From Hyphomonadaceae bacterium UBA7672 (GTDB taxonomy: Bacteria > Pseudomonadota > Alphaproteobacteria > Caulobacterales > Hyphomonadaceae), in contig DLHI01000010.1 of NCBI GenBank assembly GCA_002483135.1, positions 71,033-135,032 on the forward strand: a DNA stretch of 64,000 nucleotides, in the 5' to 3' direction. Position 1 is the first letter of the stretch, and each line of letters opens with the position of its first letter. This document shows, piece after piece, positions 35,183 through 44,089 of this stretch. Made by a program: the position numbers and the translations under genes. The notes under the pieces are model-generated. The model worked only from the letters and a program-made list of their open reading frames with translations. It ran no database searches and was not told the origin of the DNA.

Positions 35183-36447
35183 GGTTCTCCATGTCTTTGC
35201 GAAACACAAAACGCGGTATCGGCCTGGCTCTCGCGGTTGCGTTGTCCGGTCTGGCGGGATGCGGCGAGCCCACACCACCGGAGCCTCCCCACGGCGAGGC
35301 AGCCGCCAACGGAGAGTACGAGCGGGGTCCCCATCGAGGCCGCATGCTTCGGGATGGCGATCTCGCCATTGAGATGACGATCTTCGAGGACGGCGTTCCT
35401 CCGGAGTTTCACATCTATGCCTACAAGGCGGACAAGCCGCTGCCGCCCTCTGAGGTCCAATTGCAGGTGACGCTGGGAAGGCTGGGCGGGGAAGCGACCA
35501 CGTTCGCGTTCGCGCCGGTCGATGACTATCTCAAGGGCGATGGCGTCGTGGTGGAGCCCCATTCGTTTGATGTGGCGGTCACAGCCACACATGCAGGCAA
35601 GCAGCATCAGTGGACCTATGCGTCCTACGAGGGCCGAACCACAATCGCGCAAGCTCAAGCCGACGAAGCCGGTGTAAAGGTTGAGCCTGCTGGCCCCGCA
35701 AAGATCGACGATATCGTTACGCTATCGGGGCGTGTTGAACTGCAGCCGCAGGGCAAGGCAGATGTCCGCGCGTGGTATCCGGGCCGTATCATGACCATGA
35801 CCAAGGTCATTGGCGAACGGGTTCGCAAGGGTGAGACGGTGGCAACCGTCACATCAAGCGAAAGTCTGCAAGCCTATGCCATCCCGGCGCCGATTTCGGG
35901 CGTCATCATGGAGCGGGGCGCCAATGTGGGCGATGTGGCCGGAGCAAACGCGCTCTACGTGATCGCGGACACCACCAAGGTGCACGCTGAGTTCTATGTC
36001 TACCCGCGCGATGCGGAGCGCCTGCGGGCAGGTCAACCGATTGTGGTGCGCAACCTTCAGGGCGATCACAGCGTCAGAGCCGAAATCGAAGCCATCCTGC
36101 CAACCGCCGACATGCTGACCCAGACTGTGGTGGCGCATGTCGAACTACCCAATCCCGATGGGCTGCTCTGGCGCCCTGGTCAGGCCGTCAGCGGCGATGC
36201 GTCAGTCGCGTCAGTCGAAGTTCCGCTCGCCGTACGCACACAGGGGCTTCAGAGATTTCGCGACTTCACAGTCGTCTACGCACGCGTAGGCGAAACATAT
36301 GAGGTGCGCATGCTTGAACTCGGGCGGCGGTCGCCGGAATGGACAGAGGTGCTCGGCGGCATCAAGCCCGGCGAGGTCTATGTCAGCGAGAATGCTTTCC
36401 TTATCCGCGCGGACGTCGAGAAGTCCGGCGCCAGCCACGATCACTAG
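35179..36447 (+). CDS. RND periplasmic adaptor, lipoprotein (CzcB/NccB type)
   Basis: A 422-residue membrane-fusion protein with lipobox LAGC, an N-terminal extra domain (RGPHRGRMLRDGDLAIEMTIFEDGVPPEFHIYAY) typical of a subset of CzcB-like adaptors, the barrel-sandwich part (AWYPGRIMTMTKVIGERVRKGE) and a C-terminal tail ending SHDH. It joins the third pump to its channel. It differs from the CzcB at 12014 in having a lipid anchor and no acidic His stretch. Confidence 0.87.
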   Translation: MRFSMSLRNTKRGIGLALAVALSGLAGCGEPTPPEPPHGEAAANGEYERGPHRGRMLRDGDLAIEMTIFEDGVPPEFHIYAYKADKPLPPSEVQLQVTLGRLGGEATTFAFAPVDDYLKGDGVVVEPHSFDVAVTATHAGKQHQWTYASYEGRTTIAQAQADEAGVKVEPAGPAKIDDIVTLSGRVELQPQGKADVRAWYPGRIMTMTKVIGERVRKGETVATVTSSESLQAYAIPAPISGVIMERGANVGDVAGANALYVIADTTKVHAEFYVYPRDAERLRAGQPIVVRNLQGDHSVRAEIEAILPTADMLTQTVVAHVELPNPDGLLWRPGQAVSGDASVASVEVPLAVRTQGLQRFRDFTVVYARVGETYEVRMLELGRRSPEWTEVLGGIKPGEVYVSENAFLIRADVEKSGASHDH

Positions 36448-36458
36448 GGGAGAGCGCC

Positions 36459-39400
36459 ATGCTTGAACGCATCATACATCTCTCCATCCGGTTCCGCTGG
36501 GCGGTGTTCGGCGGCGTGCTGGCGCTGGGCGCGCTGGGTGTCTGGAGCTTTCAGCGCCTGCCAATCGACGCGACGCCTGACATCACCAACGTGCAGGTGC
36601 AGATAAACTCCGAGGCGGAGGGATATTCACCTCTCGAAGCAGAGCAGAGGATCACATTCCCCATTGAGACGGCGGTCGCCGGTCTGCCCAATCTCGACTA
36701 CACGCGCTCGGTTTCCCGCTACGGGCTCTCGCAAGTTACCGTCGTGTTTGAAGATGGCACCGACATCTATTTCGCGCGGCAGCTCGTCAATGAGCGGCTG
36801 CAAGCGGTGCGAAGCCAGCTGCCCGCAGGCATTGAGCCGGAGATGGGCCCGATCGCCACAGGCCTCGGCGAGATCTTCATGTACACGGTCGAGGCCGAGG
36901 AAGGCGCGGTCAAGCCCGATGGGTCTGCCTACACACCCGAAGACCTGCGTACACTGCAGGACTGGGTGATCCGTCCACAGTTGCTGGGTACCAAGGGCGT
37001 AACCGAGGTCAACACGATTGGCGGCTTCGTGCGCCAGTATCATGTGACCCCATGGCCGGATCGCTTGGCTGCTGCGGGACTGTCGATTGACGATGTTGTC
37101 GAGGCTATCGGGCGCAACAACAGCAATCGCGGCGCCGGCTATGTGGAACGCTACGGTGAACAGCTGCTGCTGAGGTCGCAGGGGCAGGCAGACGGCATAG
37201 ATCATCTCGAAAGCATCGTCGTCGCAAACCGCAATGGCGTTCCGCTGCGTGTTGCCGATGTCGCCGATGTCGGGATGGGCGAAGAACTTCGCACTGGCGC
37301 GGCGACTGAGAATGGCAGGGAGGTTGTGCTTGGTACGGTCTTCATGCTCGTCGGCGAGAACAGCCGGGAGGTCGCGCAGGCAACTGCGGCCAAGCTTGCC
37401 GAAGCGGCCAAGGCATTACCGCCGGGCGTTGTCGCTGTGCCGATCTACGACCGCACGGCGCTGGTGGACCGCACCATCCAGACGGTCGAAACCAATCTGG
37501 TCGAAGGCGCACTGCTGGTCATTGCGGTGCTGTTCCTTCTGCTTGGTAATTTCCGGGCGGCGCTGATCACGGCGCTGGTTATCCCGCTCTCGATGCTGCT
37601 GACCATCACCGGCATGGTTCAGAACAAGGTGTCGGGCAACCTGATGAGCCTTGGCGCGCTGGACTTCGGCCTGATCGTCGATGGCGCAGTTATCATCGTC
37701 GAGAACTGCCTGCGTCGGTTTGGTGACGAGCAGCATAGGCTTGGTCGCGTGCTGACGCGTGACGAACGGTTCGCCGCCGCCGAGCGAGCAGCAGCAGAAG
37801 TGATCAAGCCGTCGATCTTCGGCGTTCTGATCATCACGCTGGTCTACGTACCTATCTTCGCGCTCACAGGCGTTGAAGGGAAGATGTTCCACCCGATGGC
37901 GTTCACCGTCGTGTTCGCGCTGACGGCGGCCTTGCTGCTGTCCCTGACGTTCGTGCCCGCAGCTGTCGCGCTGTTCGTCACGGGTAAGGTGGCTGAGAAG
38001 GACAGCCCGGTGATGCGTGGCGCTCGCGCCGCATACCAGCCGGCGCTGGACTGGGCGTTGCGCATGCGGGGTCTGGTTGTCGGCGTGGCGATTGCGCTGG
38101 TCGCTCTGGCTGGCTTTGCCGCCTCGCGGATGGGCTCGGAGTTCATCCCCAACCTGGACGAAGGCGACATCGCGCTTCACGCGCTGCGCATTCCCGGTAC
38201 ATCGCTGACGCAGGCCGTGAGGATGCAGGAGAGCCTCGAAAGACGCATACGGGAGCTGCCCGAGGTTGAACGGGTTGTTGGCAAGATTGGCACCGCCGAC
38301 ATTGCAACCGACCCAATGCCGCCGAGTGTGGCGGATACGTACGTCCTGCTGAAACCCCGCGAAGCATGGCCCGACCCAGGCAAGCCAAAGGCTCAGCTTG
38401 TGTCGGAACTGGCGGAGGCGGTCAGCAGCATCCCCGGCAACAATTATGAGTTCACCCAGCCGATCCAGATGCGGTTCAACGAACTTATCTCGGGCGTCCG
38501 TTCTGACGTGGCTGTGAAGGTATTCGGCGACGATCTCGATCAGTTGCTGGCTCTGGGCGATGAGATTGAAGCCATCCTCAGCTCCGTACAAGGGGCGCAG
38601 GATGTGAAGGTCGAGCAGATCACAGGCCTGCCGGTGCTTCAGATCACGCCGGATCGTGATGCTCTCACCCGCATGGGCCTGAACGTCGAAGACGTTCAGA
38701 ACGTGATTGGCGCGTCGTTCGGCGGCGCCAAGGCCGGTCAGATATTCGAAGGTGACCGTCGCTTCGACATTGTCGTGAGACTTCCCGAACAGCTTCGCAC
38801 CAATGTCGATGCCATCGGGCAGCTCCGCATCCCGCTGCCCGACCGGGGCGGCGATTTGCGCGGCTTCGTGCCTTTGCAGGAAGTGGCAAGTATCGAACTG
38901 TCCATCGGGCAGAACCAGATCAGCCGGGAGAATGGCAAGCGGCGCGTTGTCATCACCGCCAACGTGCGCGGTCGTGACCTTGGCTCATTCGTGAACGAAG
39001 CGCAGGCTCGGGTTTCTGCCGAAGTGGAAGCTCCGGCAGGATACTGGATCAGCTATGGCGGCACGTTCGAGCAGCTCATCTCCGGTGCCCAGCGTCTTGC
39101 GCTGGTTGTTCCGGCGACGCTGCTGCTGATCTTCGCCCTGCTGTTCGTGTTGTTCAGGTCGGTTCGGGACGCCTTGATTGTCTTCTCCGGCGTGCCTCTG
39201 GCGCTCACCGGAGGCGTACTCGCCCTGATGCTGCGGGACCTGCCGCTGTCGATTTCGGCGGGCGTTGGCTTTATCGCGCTCTCGGGCGTGGCGGTGCTCA
39301 ACGGGGTGGTGATGCTCACCTTCATCCGCTCCCTGAGAGGGGAGGGACGCACGCTGGATGAAGCCATTCGTGAAGGCGCTTTGTCGCGCTTGCGGCCCGT

Positions 39401-39647
39401 ACTCATGACGGCGCTGGTTGCCAGTCTCGGCTTTATTCCGATGGCGTTCAATGTGGGCGCTGGCGCCGAGGTTCAGCGGCCACTTGCCACCGTGGTGATT
39501 GGCGGCATCATCTCGTCAACCTTCCTGACCCTGCTGGTGCTGCCTGCACTTTACCGGCTGGTGCACAGAGCAAGGCCTGCGGAATCCATGCCCGCCGACT
39601 TGTCGCCTGCCTACGCCCTTTCCAACCAAGGTGGTGATCCAGCATGA
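36459..39647 (+). CDS. divalent-metal HME-RND pump (CzcA/NccA type)
   Basis: A 1062-residue pump. DFGLIVDGAVIIVEN gives Asp 402, Asp 408 and Glu 415, the same numbers as in Cupriavidus CzcA, so it belongs to the divalent-metal HME class. The start at 36459 (MLERIIHLSIRFRW) follows GGGGAGAG; an in-frame extension from 36339 lies inside the preceding gene and is rejected. The HupE-like gene downstream suggests Ni or Co, but Zn and Cd are equally possible from the pump alone. It overlaps the next gene by 4 bases. Confidence 0.92.
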   Translation: MLERIIHLSIRFRWAVFGGVLALGALGVWSFQRLPIDATPDITNVQVQINSEAEGYSPLEAEQRITFPIETAVAGLPNLDYTRSVSRYGLSQVTVVFEDGTDIYFARQLVNERLQAVRSQLPAGIEPEMGPIATGLGEIFMYTVEAEEGAVKPDGSAYTPEDLRTLQDWVIRPQLLGTKGVTEVNTIGGFVRQYHVTPWPDRLAAAGLSIDDVVEAIGRNNSNRGAGYVERYGEQLLLRSQGQADGIDHLESIVVANRNGVPLRVADVADVGMGEELRTGAATENGREVVLGTVFMLVGENSREVAQATAAKLAEAAKALPPGVVAVPIYDRTALVDRTIQTVETNLVEGALLVIAVLFLLLGNFRAALITALVIPLSMLLTITGMVQNKVSGNLMSLGALDFGLIVDGAVIIVENCLRRFGDEQHRLGRVLTRDERFAAAERAAAEVIKPSIFGVLIITLVYVPIFALTGVEGKMFHPMAFTVVFALTAALLLSLTFVPAAVALFVTGKVAEKDSPVMRGARAAYQPALDWALRMRGLVVGVAIALVALAGFAASRMGSEFIPNLDEGDIALHALRIPGTSLTQAVRMQESLERRIRELPEVERVVGKIGTADIATDPMPPSVADTYVLLKPREAWPDPGKPKAQLVSELAEAVSSIPGNNYEFTQPIQMRFNELISGVRSDVAVKVFGDDLDQLLALGDEIEAILSSVQGAQDVKVEQITGLPVLQITPDRDALTRMGLNVEDVQNVIGASFGGAKAGQIFEGDRRFDIVVRLPEQLRTNVDAIGQLRIPLPDRGGDLRGFVPLQEVASIELSIGQNQISRENGKRRVVITANVRGRDLGSFVNEAQARVSAEVEAPAGYWISYGGTFEQLISGAQRLALVVPATLLLIFALLFVLFRSVRDALIVFSGVPLALTGGVLALMLRDLPLSISAGVGFIALSGVAVLNGVVMLTFIRSLRGEGRTLDEAIREGALSRLRPVLMTALVASLGFIPMAFNVGAGAEVQRPLATVVIGGIISSTFLTLLVLPALYRLVHRARPAESMPADLSPAYALSNQGGDPA

Positions 39648-40357
39648 TCTCGCTGCAAAGAACGACTATCTCGCCGCTTGTCGTTGCATTCGGCGCGTTG
39701 CTGCTGGCGCTCGCCGTCGGAGCGGGGCCAGCATTCGCGCACGGCGTTGAGGCCGGCGACAAGGGCTATATCCAGGAAACGTCCGGCATCGTGTTCTGGC
39801 CCTTCGTCTACCTGGGCGCCAAGCACATGGTGACGGGGTACGATCACCTGCTGTTCCTCTTCGGCGTGATCTTCTTCCTCTACAAGATGAAAGACATCGG
39901 CATCTATGTGACGATGTTTGCCGTTGGGCACTCGGTCACGCTGCTGGCTGGTGTGCTCGCGAATGTCAGCGTCAGTTCCTATCTGGTTGATGCGATCATT
40001 GGCGTGTCGGTAGTTTACAAAGCGCTCGACAACATGGGCGCCTACCAGCGCTGGTTCGGTTTCCAGCCTGACACGCGCGGCGCCACACTCGTCTTCGGCC
40101 TGTTTCATGGACTGGGGCTGGCCACAAAGCTTCAGGACTTCGAGATGTCGGCGGATGGGCTCGTTGTGAACCTGATCGCATTCAACATCGGGGTCGAGTT
40201 GGGCCAGCTGCTGGCGCTGGGCGCAATCCTCATCGCCATGAGCTTCTGGCGAAAGACGCCGAGCTTCTGGAAGAACGCGTATCTCGCAAACGTGGTCCTG
40301 ATGGCCCTTGGTTTCACCCTGACGGGCTATCAGCTCGTCGGCTACTTCGTCGCCTGA
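39644..40357 (+). CDS. HupE/UreJ-like metal permease
   Basis: 237 residues with a signal-like N-terminus ending AFAHG and about six transmembrane helices. It carries HMVTGYDHLLFLFGV, a variant of the HPxxGxDH metal motif of HupE/UreJ nickel or cobalt permeases, and VFGLFHGLGLATKL. HupE proteins are mostly importers or periplasmic metal handlers, so its place after an efflux pump is notable; here it may help efflux, like other accessory genes of Ni/Co operons. It is translationally coupled to the pump gene. Confidence 0.82.
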   Translation: MISLQRTTISPLVVAFGALLLALAVGAGPAFAHGVEAGDKGYIQETSGIVFWPFVYLGAKHMVTGYDHLLFLFGVIFFLYKMKDIGIYVTMFAVGHSVTLLAGVLANVSVSSYLVDAIIGVSVVYKALDNMGAYQRWFGFQPDTRGATLVFGLFHGLGLATKLQDFEMSADGLVVNLIAFNIGVELGQLLALGAILIAMSFWRKTPSFWKNAYLANVVLMALGFTLTGYQLVGYFVA

Positions 40358-40370
40358 TCGGAGACATAAA

Positions 40371-41060
40371 ATGTTCAACGCACAAAAACCTGACCCTGCC
40401 GAACTCCCCTCGACCGGACGCCTCCTGAAATCCACAGGCATCGCGGCGGCAGTCGCGGGCGCGCTGCTTGTTTTCGTTGTCCTGCCTGCCGAGTACGGCG
40501 TCGATCCTACTGGCGCCGGCTCTCTTCTTGGCCTGACCGAGATGGGCCGCATCAAGATGCAATTGGCCGAAGAGGCGGCGCTTGATCAGGCGGGAGTAGC
40601 GGCTGCATCGCCCGAGGCGTCCAACCCGTCGTCCGAACCCGCGCCCAGCGAGCAAGCGTCGCCCAATCCCACTATACCGCCTGCAGCCGCAACGACGACA
40701 CCTTCGACGCCCCTCGCTTCCGCGCCGCAGTCGGCATCGGCGGCTGCAAGTGATGAAAGCGTCTTCACGCTGGCTCCCGACGAGGGTTTCGAGATCAAGC
40801 TGGTGATGGTGAAGGGCGCCAAAGCCAAATTCGAGTGGTTCACCGACGGGCCGGGCGTCAACTACGACACCCACGCCGACGGCGCAGGCGTCAGCTATCA
40901 CGGCTACGGCAAAGGCACGAACACGCCTCGCCAGGAGGGGGAACTGGTCGCCGCCTTCGACGGCAGCCACGGCTGGTTCTGGCGCAACCGCACAGATCAG
41001 GACGTTAAAATCACGCTGCGAACGAGCGGGGAGTACACCGACGTCAAGCAGTACGATTGA
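40371..41060 (+). CDS. membrane-anchored periplasmic protein of RND operon
   Basis: A 229-residue protein with one transmembrane helix (about residues 22-42), a Pro/Ala/Ser-rich linker (residues 75-125) and a C-terminal domain with FEIKLVMVKGAKAKFEWFTDG, THADGAGVSYHGYGKG and GWFWRNRTDQDVKITL. This is the layout of proteins annotated only as transmembrane anchor in RND operons. The function is unknown; it lies 13 bases after the HupE-like gene. The His- and Gly-rich core may bind metal. Confidence 0.75.
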   Translation: MFNAQKPDPAELPSTGRLLKSTGIAAAVAGALLVFVVLPAEYGVDPTGAGSLLGLTEMGRIKMQLAEEAALDQAGVAAASPEASNPSSEPAPSEQASPNPTIPPAAATTTPSTPLASAPQSASAAASDESVFTLAPDEGFEIKLVMVKGAKAKFEWFTDGPGVNYDTHADGAGVSYHGYGKGTNTPRQEGELVAAFDGSHGWFWRNRTDQDVKITLRTSGEYTDVKQYD

Positions 41061-41239
41061 TTAGTCGCCAGACGGCAGAATCGAGACACCCCAAGGTCGT
41101 GACGAAGACGTCAACCCGATTGCAGTCAGGCAAAGTGGTGGAACGCGTCTACGCGACCGTTGGGGACGAGTTCGTGCTGCCTGCCTGCCATGCGGTGTTC
41201 CGCTACGTGGTCTCTCGAATCGCCGGGCAGGGGCATTGA
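41057..41239 (+). CDS. possible small protein after anchor gene
   Basis: A 60-codon frame starting at a TTG that overlaps the preceding stop by 4 bases (TTGA). It shows no signal peptide or known motif. Translational coupling is the only support. It may be chance. Confidence 0.25.
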   Translation: MISRQTAESRHPKVVTKTSTRLQSGKVVERVYATVGDEFVLPACHAVFRYVVSRIAGQGH

Positions 41240-41517
41240 GTGGGACCGGCGGAGACGAGTTTTGGTCTGATCGACAAGCTAGTTTCCACGAACTCGGCTG
41301 AAACGTTCTCATCTTGGGCCAACGCCCCCGAAACTTCCACAGCCTCCGAACAAATGCGGGATCCCGGGGGGTTCAGACCAACGCGTGCAGCCGTGCGCGC
41401 ACGCGTGCGCCTTTTTCAACCTACTGTAACTAGGATTGGATCACGCCTTTCGGATGCCCGTATTGCAATGAACTGCCGGAAGGACCCAACAAGGGGTCAT
41501 TGGCCGCCTGCCGTTGC
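41240..41517. other. intergenic stretch at right end of metal island
   Basis: I see no gene here. It separates the last metal gene from a group of unfamiliar minus-strand genes and could hold the island's right boundary, but no repeat or integrase supports an exact position. Confidence 0.3.
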
Positions 41518-42210
41518 CTAGATTTCCGGGAAGCCGAAGCGGTTGGCCAGTAACTCCAATCCTTCCGCGATCATAAGATATCCGAGCGTTACATTTCTAC
41601 GAATGCGATCTCGTGAGCCAGACTGAACCAGTCGATGCGCGAGTGACCTCATCTGTACGACTTGCTCGATAGGCATGCCGTGCACGATGACGCTTTCAAC
41701 GAGAACTCGCTGCGCGCGCCCCAAGTTGTCCAGAACGGTTCTATACATGTCGTGTGCGTCCGCTGCGGCGAGCAATCGTTCGTCCGCAGTCCTCCACTTG
41801 CCGCCATCGTCTATCCGTTGGCCGTTTGGACGTCCGATCAACTGCCGGCTGCGAGCGATTTCGTACAGTTCGCAAAGCTTGATCGCTGCAAGGTGCTCGC
41901 GCGGACTGATGAGGCCGCGACGAAACATACGGGCCGCTCCGCCTGACTGCCGTGTAACATTCAATAGGACGCGCTGCCCCTTGAGTTCTTCGTCCAGTTG
42001 CTCGCCACGTATGCTCTCAAACTCGTCTCTTGCTGCGATCTCTTTGGTGGGGCGCGCACCGGAGTGTGCGCGAAGAGCCTTGCGAGACTGTTTGCTCGAT
42101 CTTGCCGGAGCAATTGCTGAGGGAGGGCGAACGAGCGCCCGGATGTTTTCTCGCCAGGCGCCACCATCCGACGGGCTTTTGTCGGCATCATGTCCGCGTT
42201 GCCTACTCAT
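41518..42210 (-). CDS. uncharacterised protein, DUF6456-like C-terminus
   Basis: 230 residues from ATG 42210; a GTG three codons earlier is also possible. The N-terminal 70 residues are basic and low in structure. The C-terminal part (YEIARSRQLIGRP, AAADAHDMYRTVLDNLGRAQRVLVESVIVHG, LGYLMIAEGLELLANRFG) resembles the DUF6456 module found in alphaproteobacterial HTH proteins and prophage regions. The role is unknown. Together with the next gene it forms a small unfamiliar block between the metal genes and the tRNA-Leu. Confidence 0.55.
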   Translation of the reverse strand: MSRQRGHDADKSPSDGGAWRENIRALVRPPSAIAPARSSKQSRKALRAHSGARPTKEIAARDEFESIRGEQLDEELKGQRVLLNVTRQSGGAARMFRRGLISPREHLAAIKLCELYEIARSRQLIGRPNGQRIDDGGKWRTADERLLAAADAHDMYRTVLDNLGRAQRVLVESVIVHGMPIEQVVQMRSLAHRLVQSGSRDRIRRNVTLGYLMIAEGLELLANRFGFPEI

Positions 42211-42583
42211 CGGAGCCACGCGCCCTTCAAGCTCGCTGCCTACTTCAGTAATCTATAGCGTCGCTGGTGGCGGCAATTTCACGCTCGCTTCCAATTCGGC
42301 TTCTGGCGATCTGACACTCGCTCAGAGTCGCTACCCCTTCATCATGACTCATTGCAGCTTCGGTCAAAATACCTTTTGCTTGGCTATCCACCGTCTATCG
42401 AGCTGCTTGGCAGGCACCGCTCCGGCGTTGTCCCTGTGGATAGCGGTCAGGTTGTGCAAGCGAGTTTTGGCTCAGTTTCAAAGGCAAAGCCGCTCAACTT
42501 CCTCATCCGATGAGAGCGCTCAACAAAATGAGAAACAACCATTCCAAAGAATGGTCCTTCCGAATTTCGGGAGTGGTGATCGC
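42211..42583. other. intergenic gap between two minus-strand genes
   Basis: No credible gene was found. The stretch has lower GC than its surroundings and includes AAAATGAGAAACAACC-type A-rich sequence near 42523-42540, consistent with a promoter region for the minus-strand gene at 41518-42210. No named motif is visible. Confidence 0.3.
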
Positions 42584-43684
42584 TCACACAACTTCAGGGA
42601 GCGCAACACCCATAGACGCTACTTCGACACGATAAGTGGCAACCAACCTTTCGAAGGCCTCTTCGAGCAACGCCCCTGACAAGTTTTGTTCGTCGCGGGG
42701 AAGAAGGAGACGGGGCAGGCCAGACGTTCCATCGCGATCGTACTGTTTGATCACATTGAGCCAGCCCGCCAGGCGGGCACCCAGCTTCTGAGCGTCGCTT
42801 CTGGCCGGGGTTAGATAGCCGCTTGGCTTGGCCTTCTCGACGCGAGGATGGCTTGGGGTCGGAAAGCCCTTGGCTCGCGCTTCACGAGCCATCCGCCTTG
42901 CATGCCAAGCCCGAACGTCATCGTGAAGAACGCGAAAATGGTAGATTGGCTTAGCGCGACGATGCCGCGTTTGCTTCCTGATTGCTTTGACGATGTCCAA
43001 ATCTGGATCGCATCCCTCGGCGACGAGGTCATCAATCAGCTCAGCTAGGCTATCGAGCAACTCCGGTTTCTCGGATGGGGAGTACATTCCGATGCCGCAG
43101 TTTTCGACTACCGCTTCCATGATAGCCCGCTGTTCGTCGTCGCGAAAAACGAAACAAGATGGAATTTGATGGATAGGACGCGCGCGCCCACGCGTGTGTT
43201 CTCCATACGCGTGAACGGGATCGCGGGAAGTCTTGTCCTCCGGGCAAGACATTTTTTCCATGCCCTGCGCCTTCGGCTCAACGTCGGAATGGACATTTTT
43301 TCCGCTGCGGGAAGAATTGTACCACTGCAAATCGGCTTCAGCTCTCGCCATGGAGGCAGCCGAATCGCGGGCGCGACGGAAGCGCCCGTCGCAAAGACCG
43401 CTTAGTTTTTCTGACAGACGCCAGCGGTATCGTGTCTCTCGCGCTTCGAGATCGCGTCTCTGCTCCAGGACCGACAGGAGGTCGTGTCGAGTCGCCCAAG
43501 CCAGATGCCGGCGAACTGTCTTCAGTTCGAGATCAAGAAAGTCGACGATTTCCGAAACACGGGCTTCGATAGTGAGACTTTCGTCGGCCCAGATGGAGAG
43601 AGCGATCAGAATTGAGCGCACGCCTTTAGGTGTCGCGCCCCAGGCAGGCATGTAGTTTTCTCGTGGATGCATCGTTGCGGTCAT
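42584..43684 (-). CDS. uncharacterised HTH-containing protein, phage/plasmid-like
   Basis: A 366-residue protein with a winged-helix-like N-terminus (YMPAWGATPKGVRSILIALSIWAD, then EIVDFLDLELKTVRRHLAWATRHDLLSV), similar in style to replication or helix-turn-helix proteins of mobile elements. The rest is basic and unassigned, with FRVLHDDVRAWHARRMAREARAKG. I do not recognise a family. ATG 43684 follows GGAGCT. It could be a leftover of an integrated element next to the tRNA-Leu. Confidence 0.55.
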   Translation of the reverse strand: MTATMHPRENYMPAWGATPKGVRSILIALSIWADESLTIEARVSEIVDFLDLELKTVRRHLAWATRHDLLSVLEQRRDLEARETRYRWRLSEKLSGLCDGRFRRARDSAASMARAEADLQWYNSSRSGKNVHSDVEPKAQGMEKMSCPEDKTSRDPVHAYGEHTRGRARPIHQIPSCFVFRDDEQRAIMEAVVENCGIGMYSPSEKPELLDSLAELIDDLVAEGCDPDLDIVKAIRKQTRHRRAKPIYHFRVLHDDVRAWHARRMAREARAKGFPTPSHPRVEKAKPSGYLTPARSDAQKLGARLAGWLNVIKQYDRDGTSGLPRLLLPRDEQNLSGALLEEAFERLVATYRVEVASMGVALPEVV

Positions 43685-43990
43685 TGGAGCTCCTGGCTGT
43701 TTGCTTGTGAAACGACAAAAGCCCTCGCGCAGCGCCAGCGAACCGGCACAGTGGAGGGCAGCGTTGAGTTGAGGTTTCGGGCTGTCTTTGCCGCAGTTCG
43801 GCGGGGGGCTTAGGTCATTTACTCGCCGCTCAGACTTGAGGGAGGAACAAGATAGGAAAGTCCGTCGGGACTATGTCGGGACTATTGCGCCGGTTCCTGT
43901 CCTGTGTTGTCCGTCCGTTCCCGTTCGTTGACCGAACCTTCCAGCGTCCATACAAGCACTTCAGCCTGAAAAACTGGGCTTTCGACACAC
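43685..43990. other. intergenic stretch upstream of tRNA-Leu
   Basis: No gene was found. GTCGGGACTA occurs twice in direct order at about 43867 and 43878. The tRNA promoter should lie in its last 60 bases. I see no copy of the tRNA 3' end that would mark an attachment site. Confidence 0.35.
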
Positions 43991-44079
43991 GCGGGCGTGG
44001 CGGAACTGGTAGACGCACCAGACTTAAAATCTGTTGGGCCGCAAGGCCCGTGCCGGTTCGATTCCGGCCGCCCGTACCA
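43991..44079 (+). tRNA. tRNA-Leu (anticodon TAA)
   Basis: GCGGGCG at 43991-43997 pairs with CGCCCGT at 44069-44075 (first pair G-U), then A and an encoded CCA. The anticodon loop CTTAAAA gives TAA. The long variable arm (TTGGGCCGCAAGGCCCG) and the 89-base length are those of a leucine tRNA. The T-arm GGTTCGATTCC is intact. Confidence 0.93.
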
Positions 44080-44089
44080 GCAGCCGGCT

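Noticed and set aside
37416..38591. 391-codon minus-strand frame inside the third pump gene
   Set aside because: It is a shadow of the pump's reading frame in GC-rich DNA, with repetitive His/Gln/Arg composition and no recognisable domain.
43991..44079. tRNA-Leu as the attachment site of the metal island
   Set aside because: Integrases usually use the tRNA 3' end, which faces away from the island, and no second copy of that end or integrase is visible.
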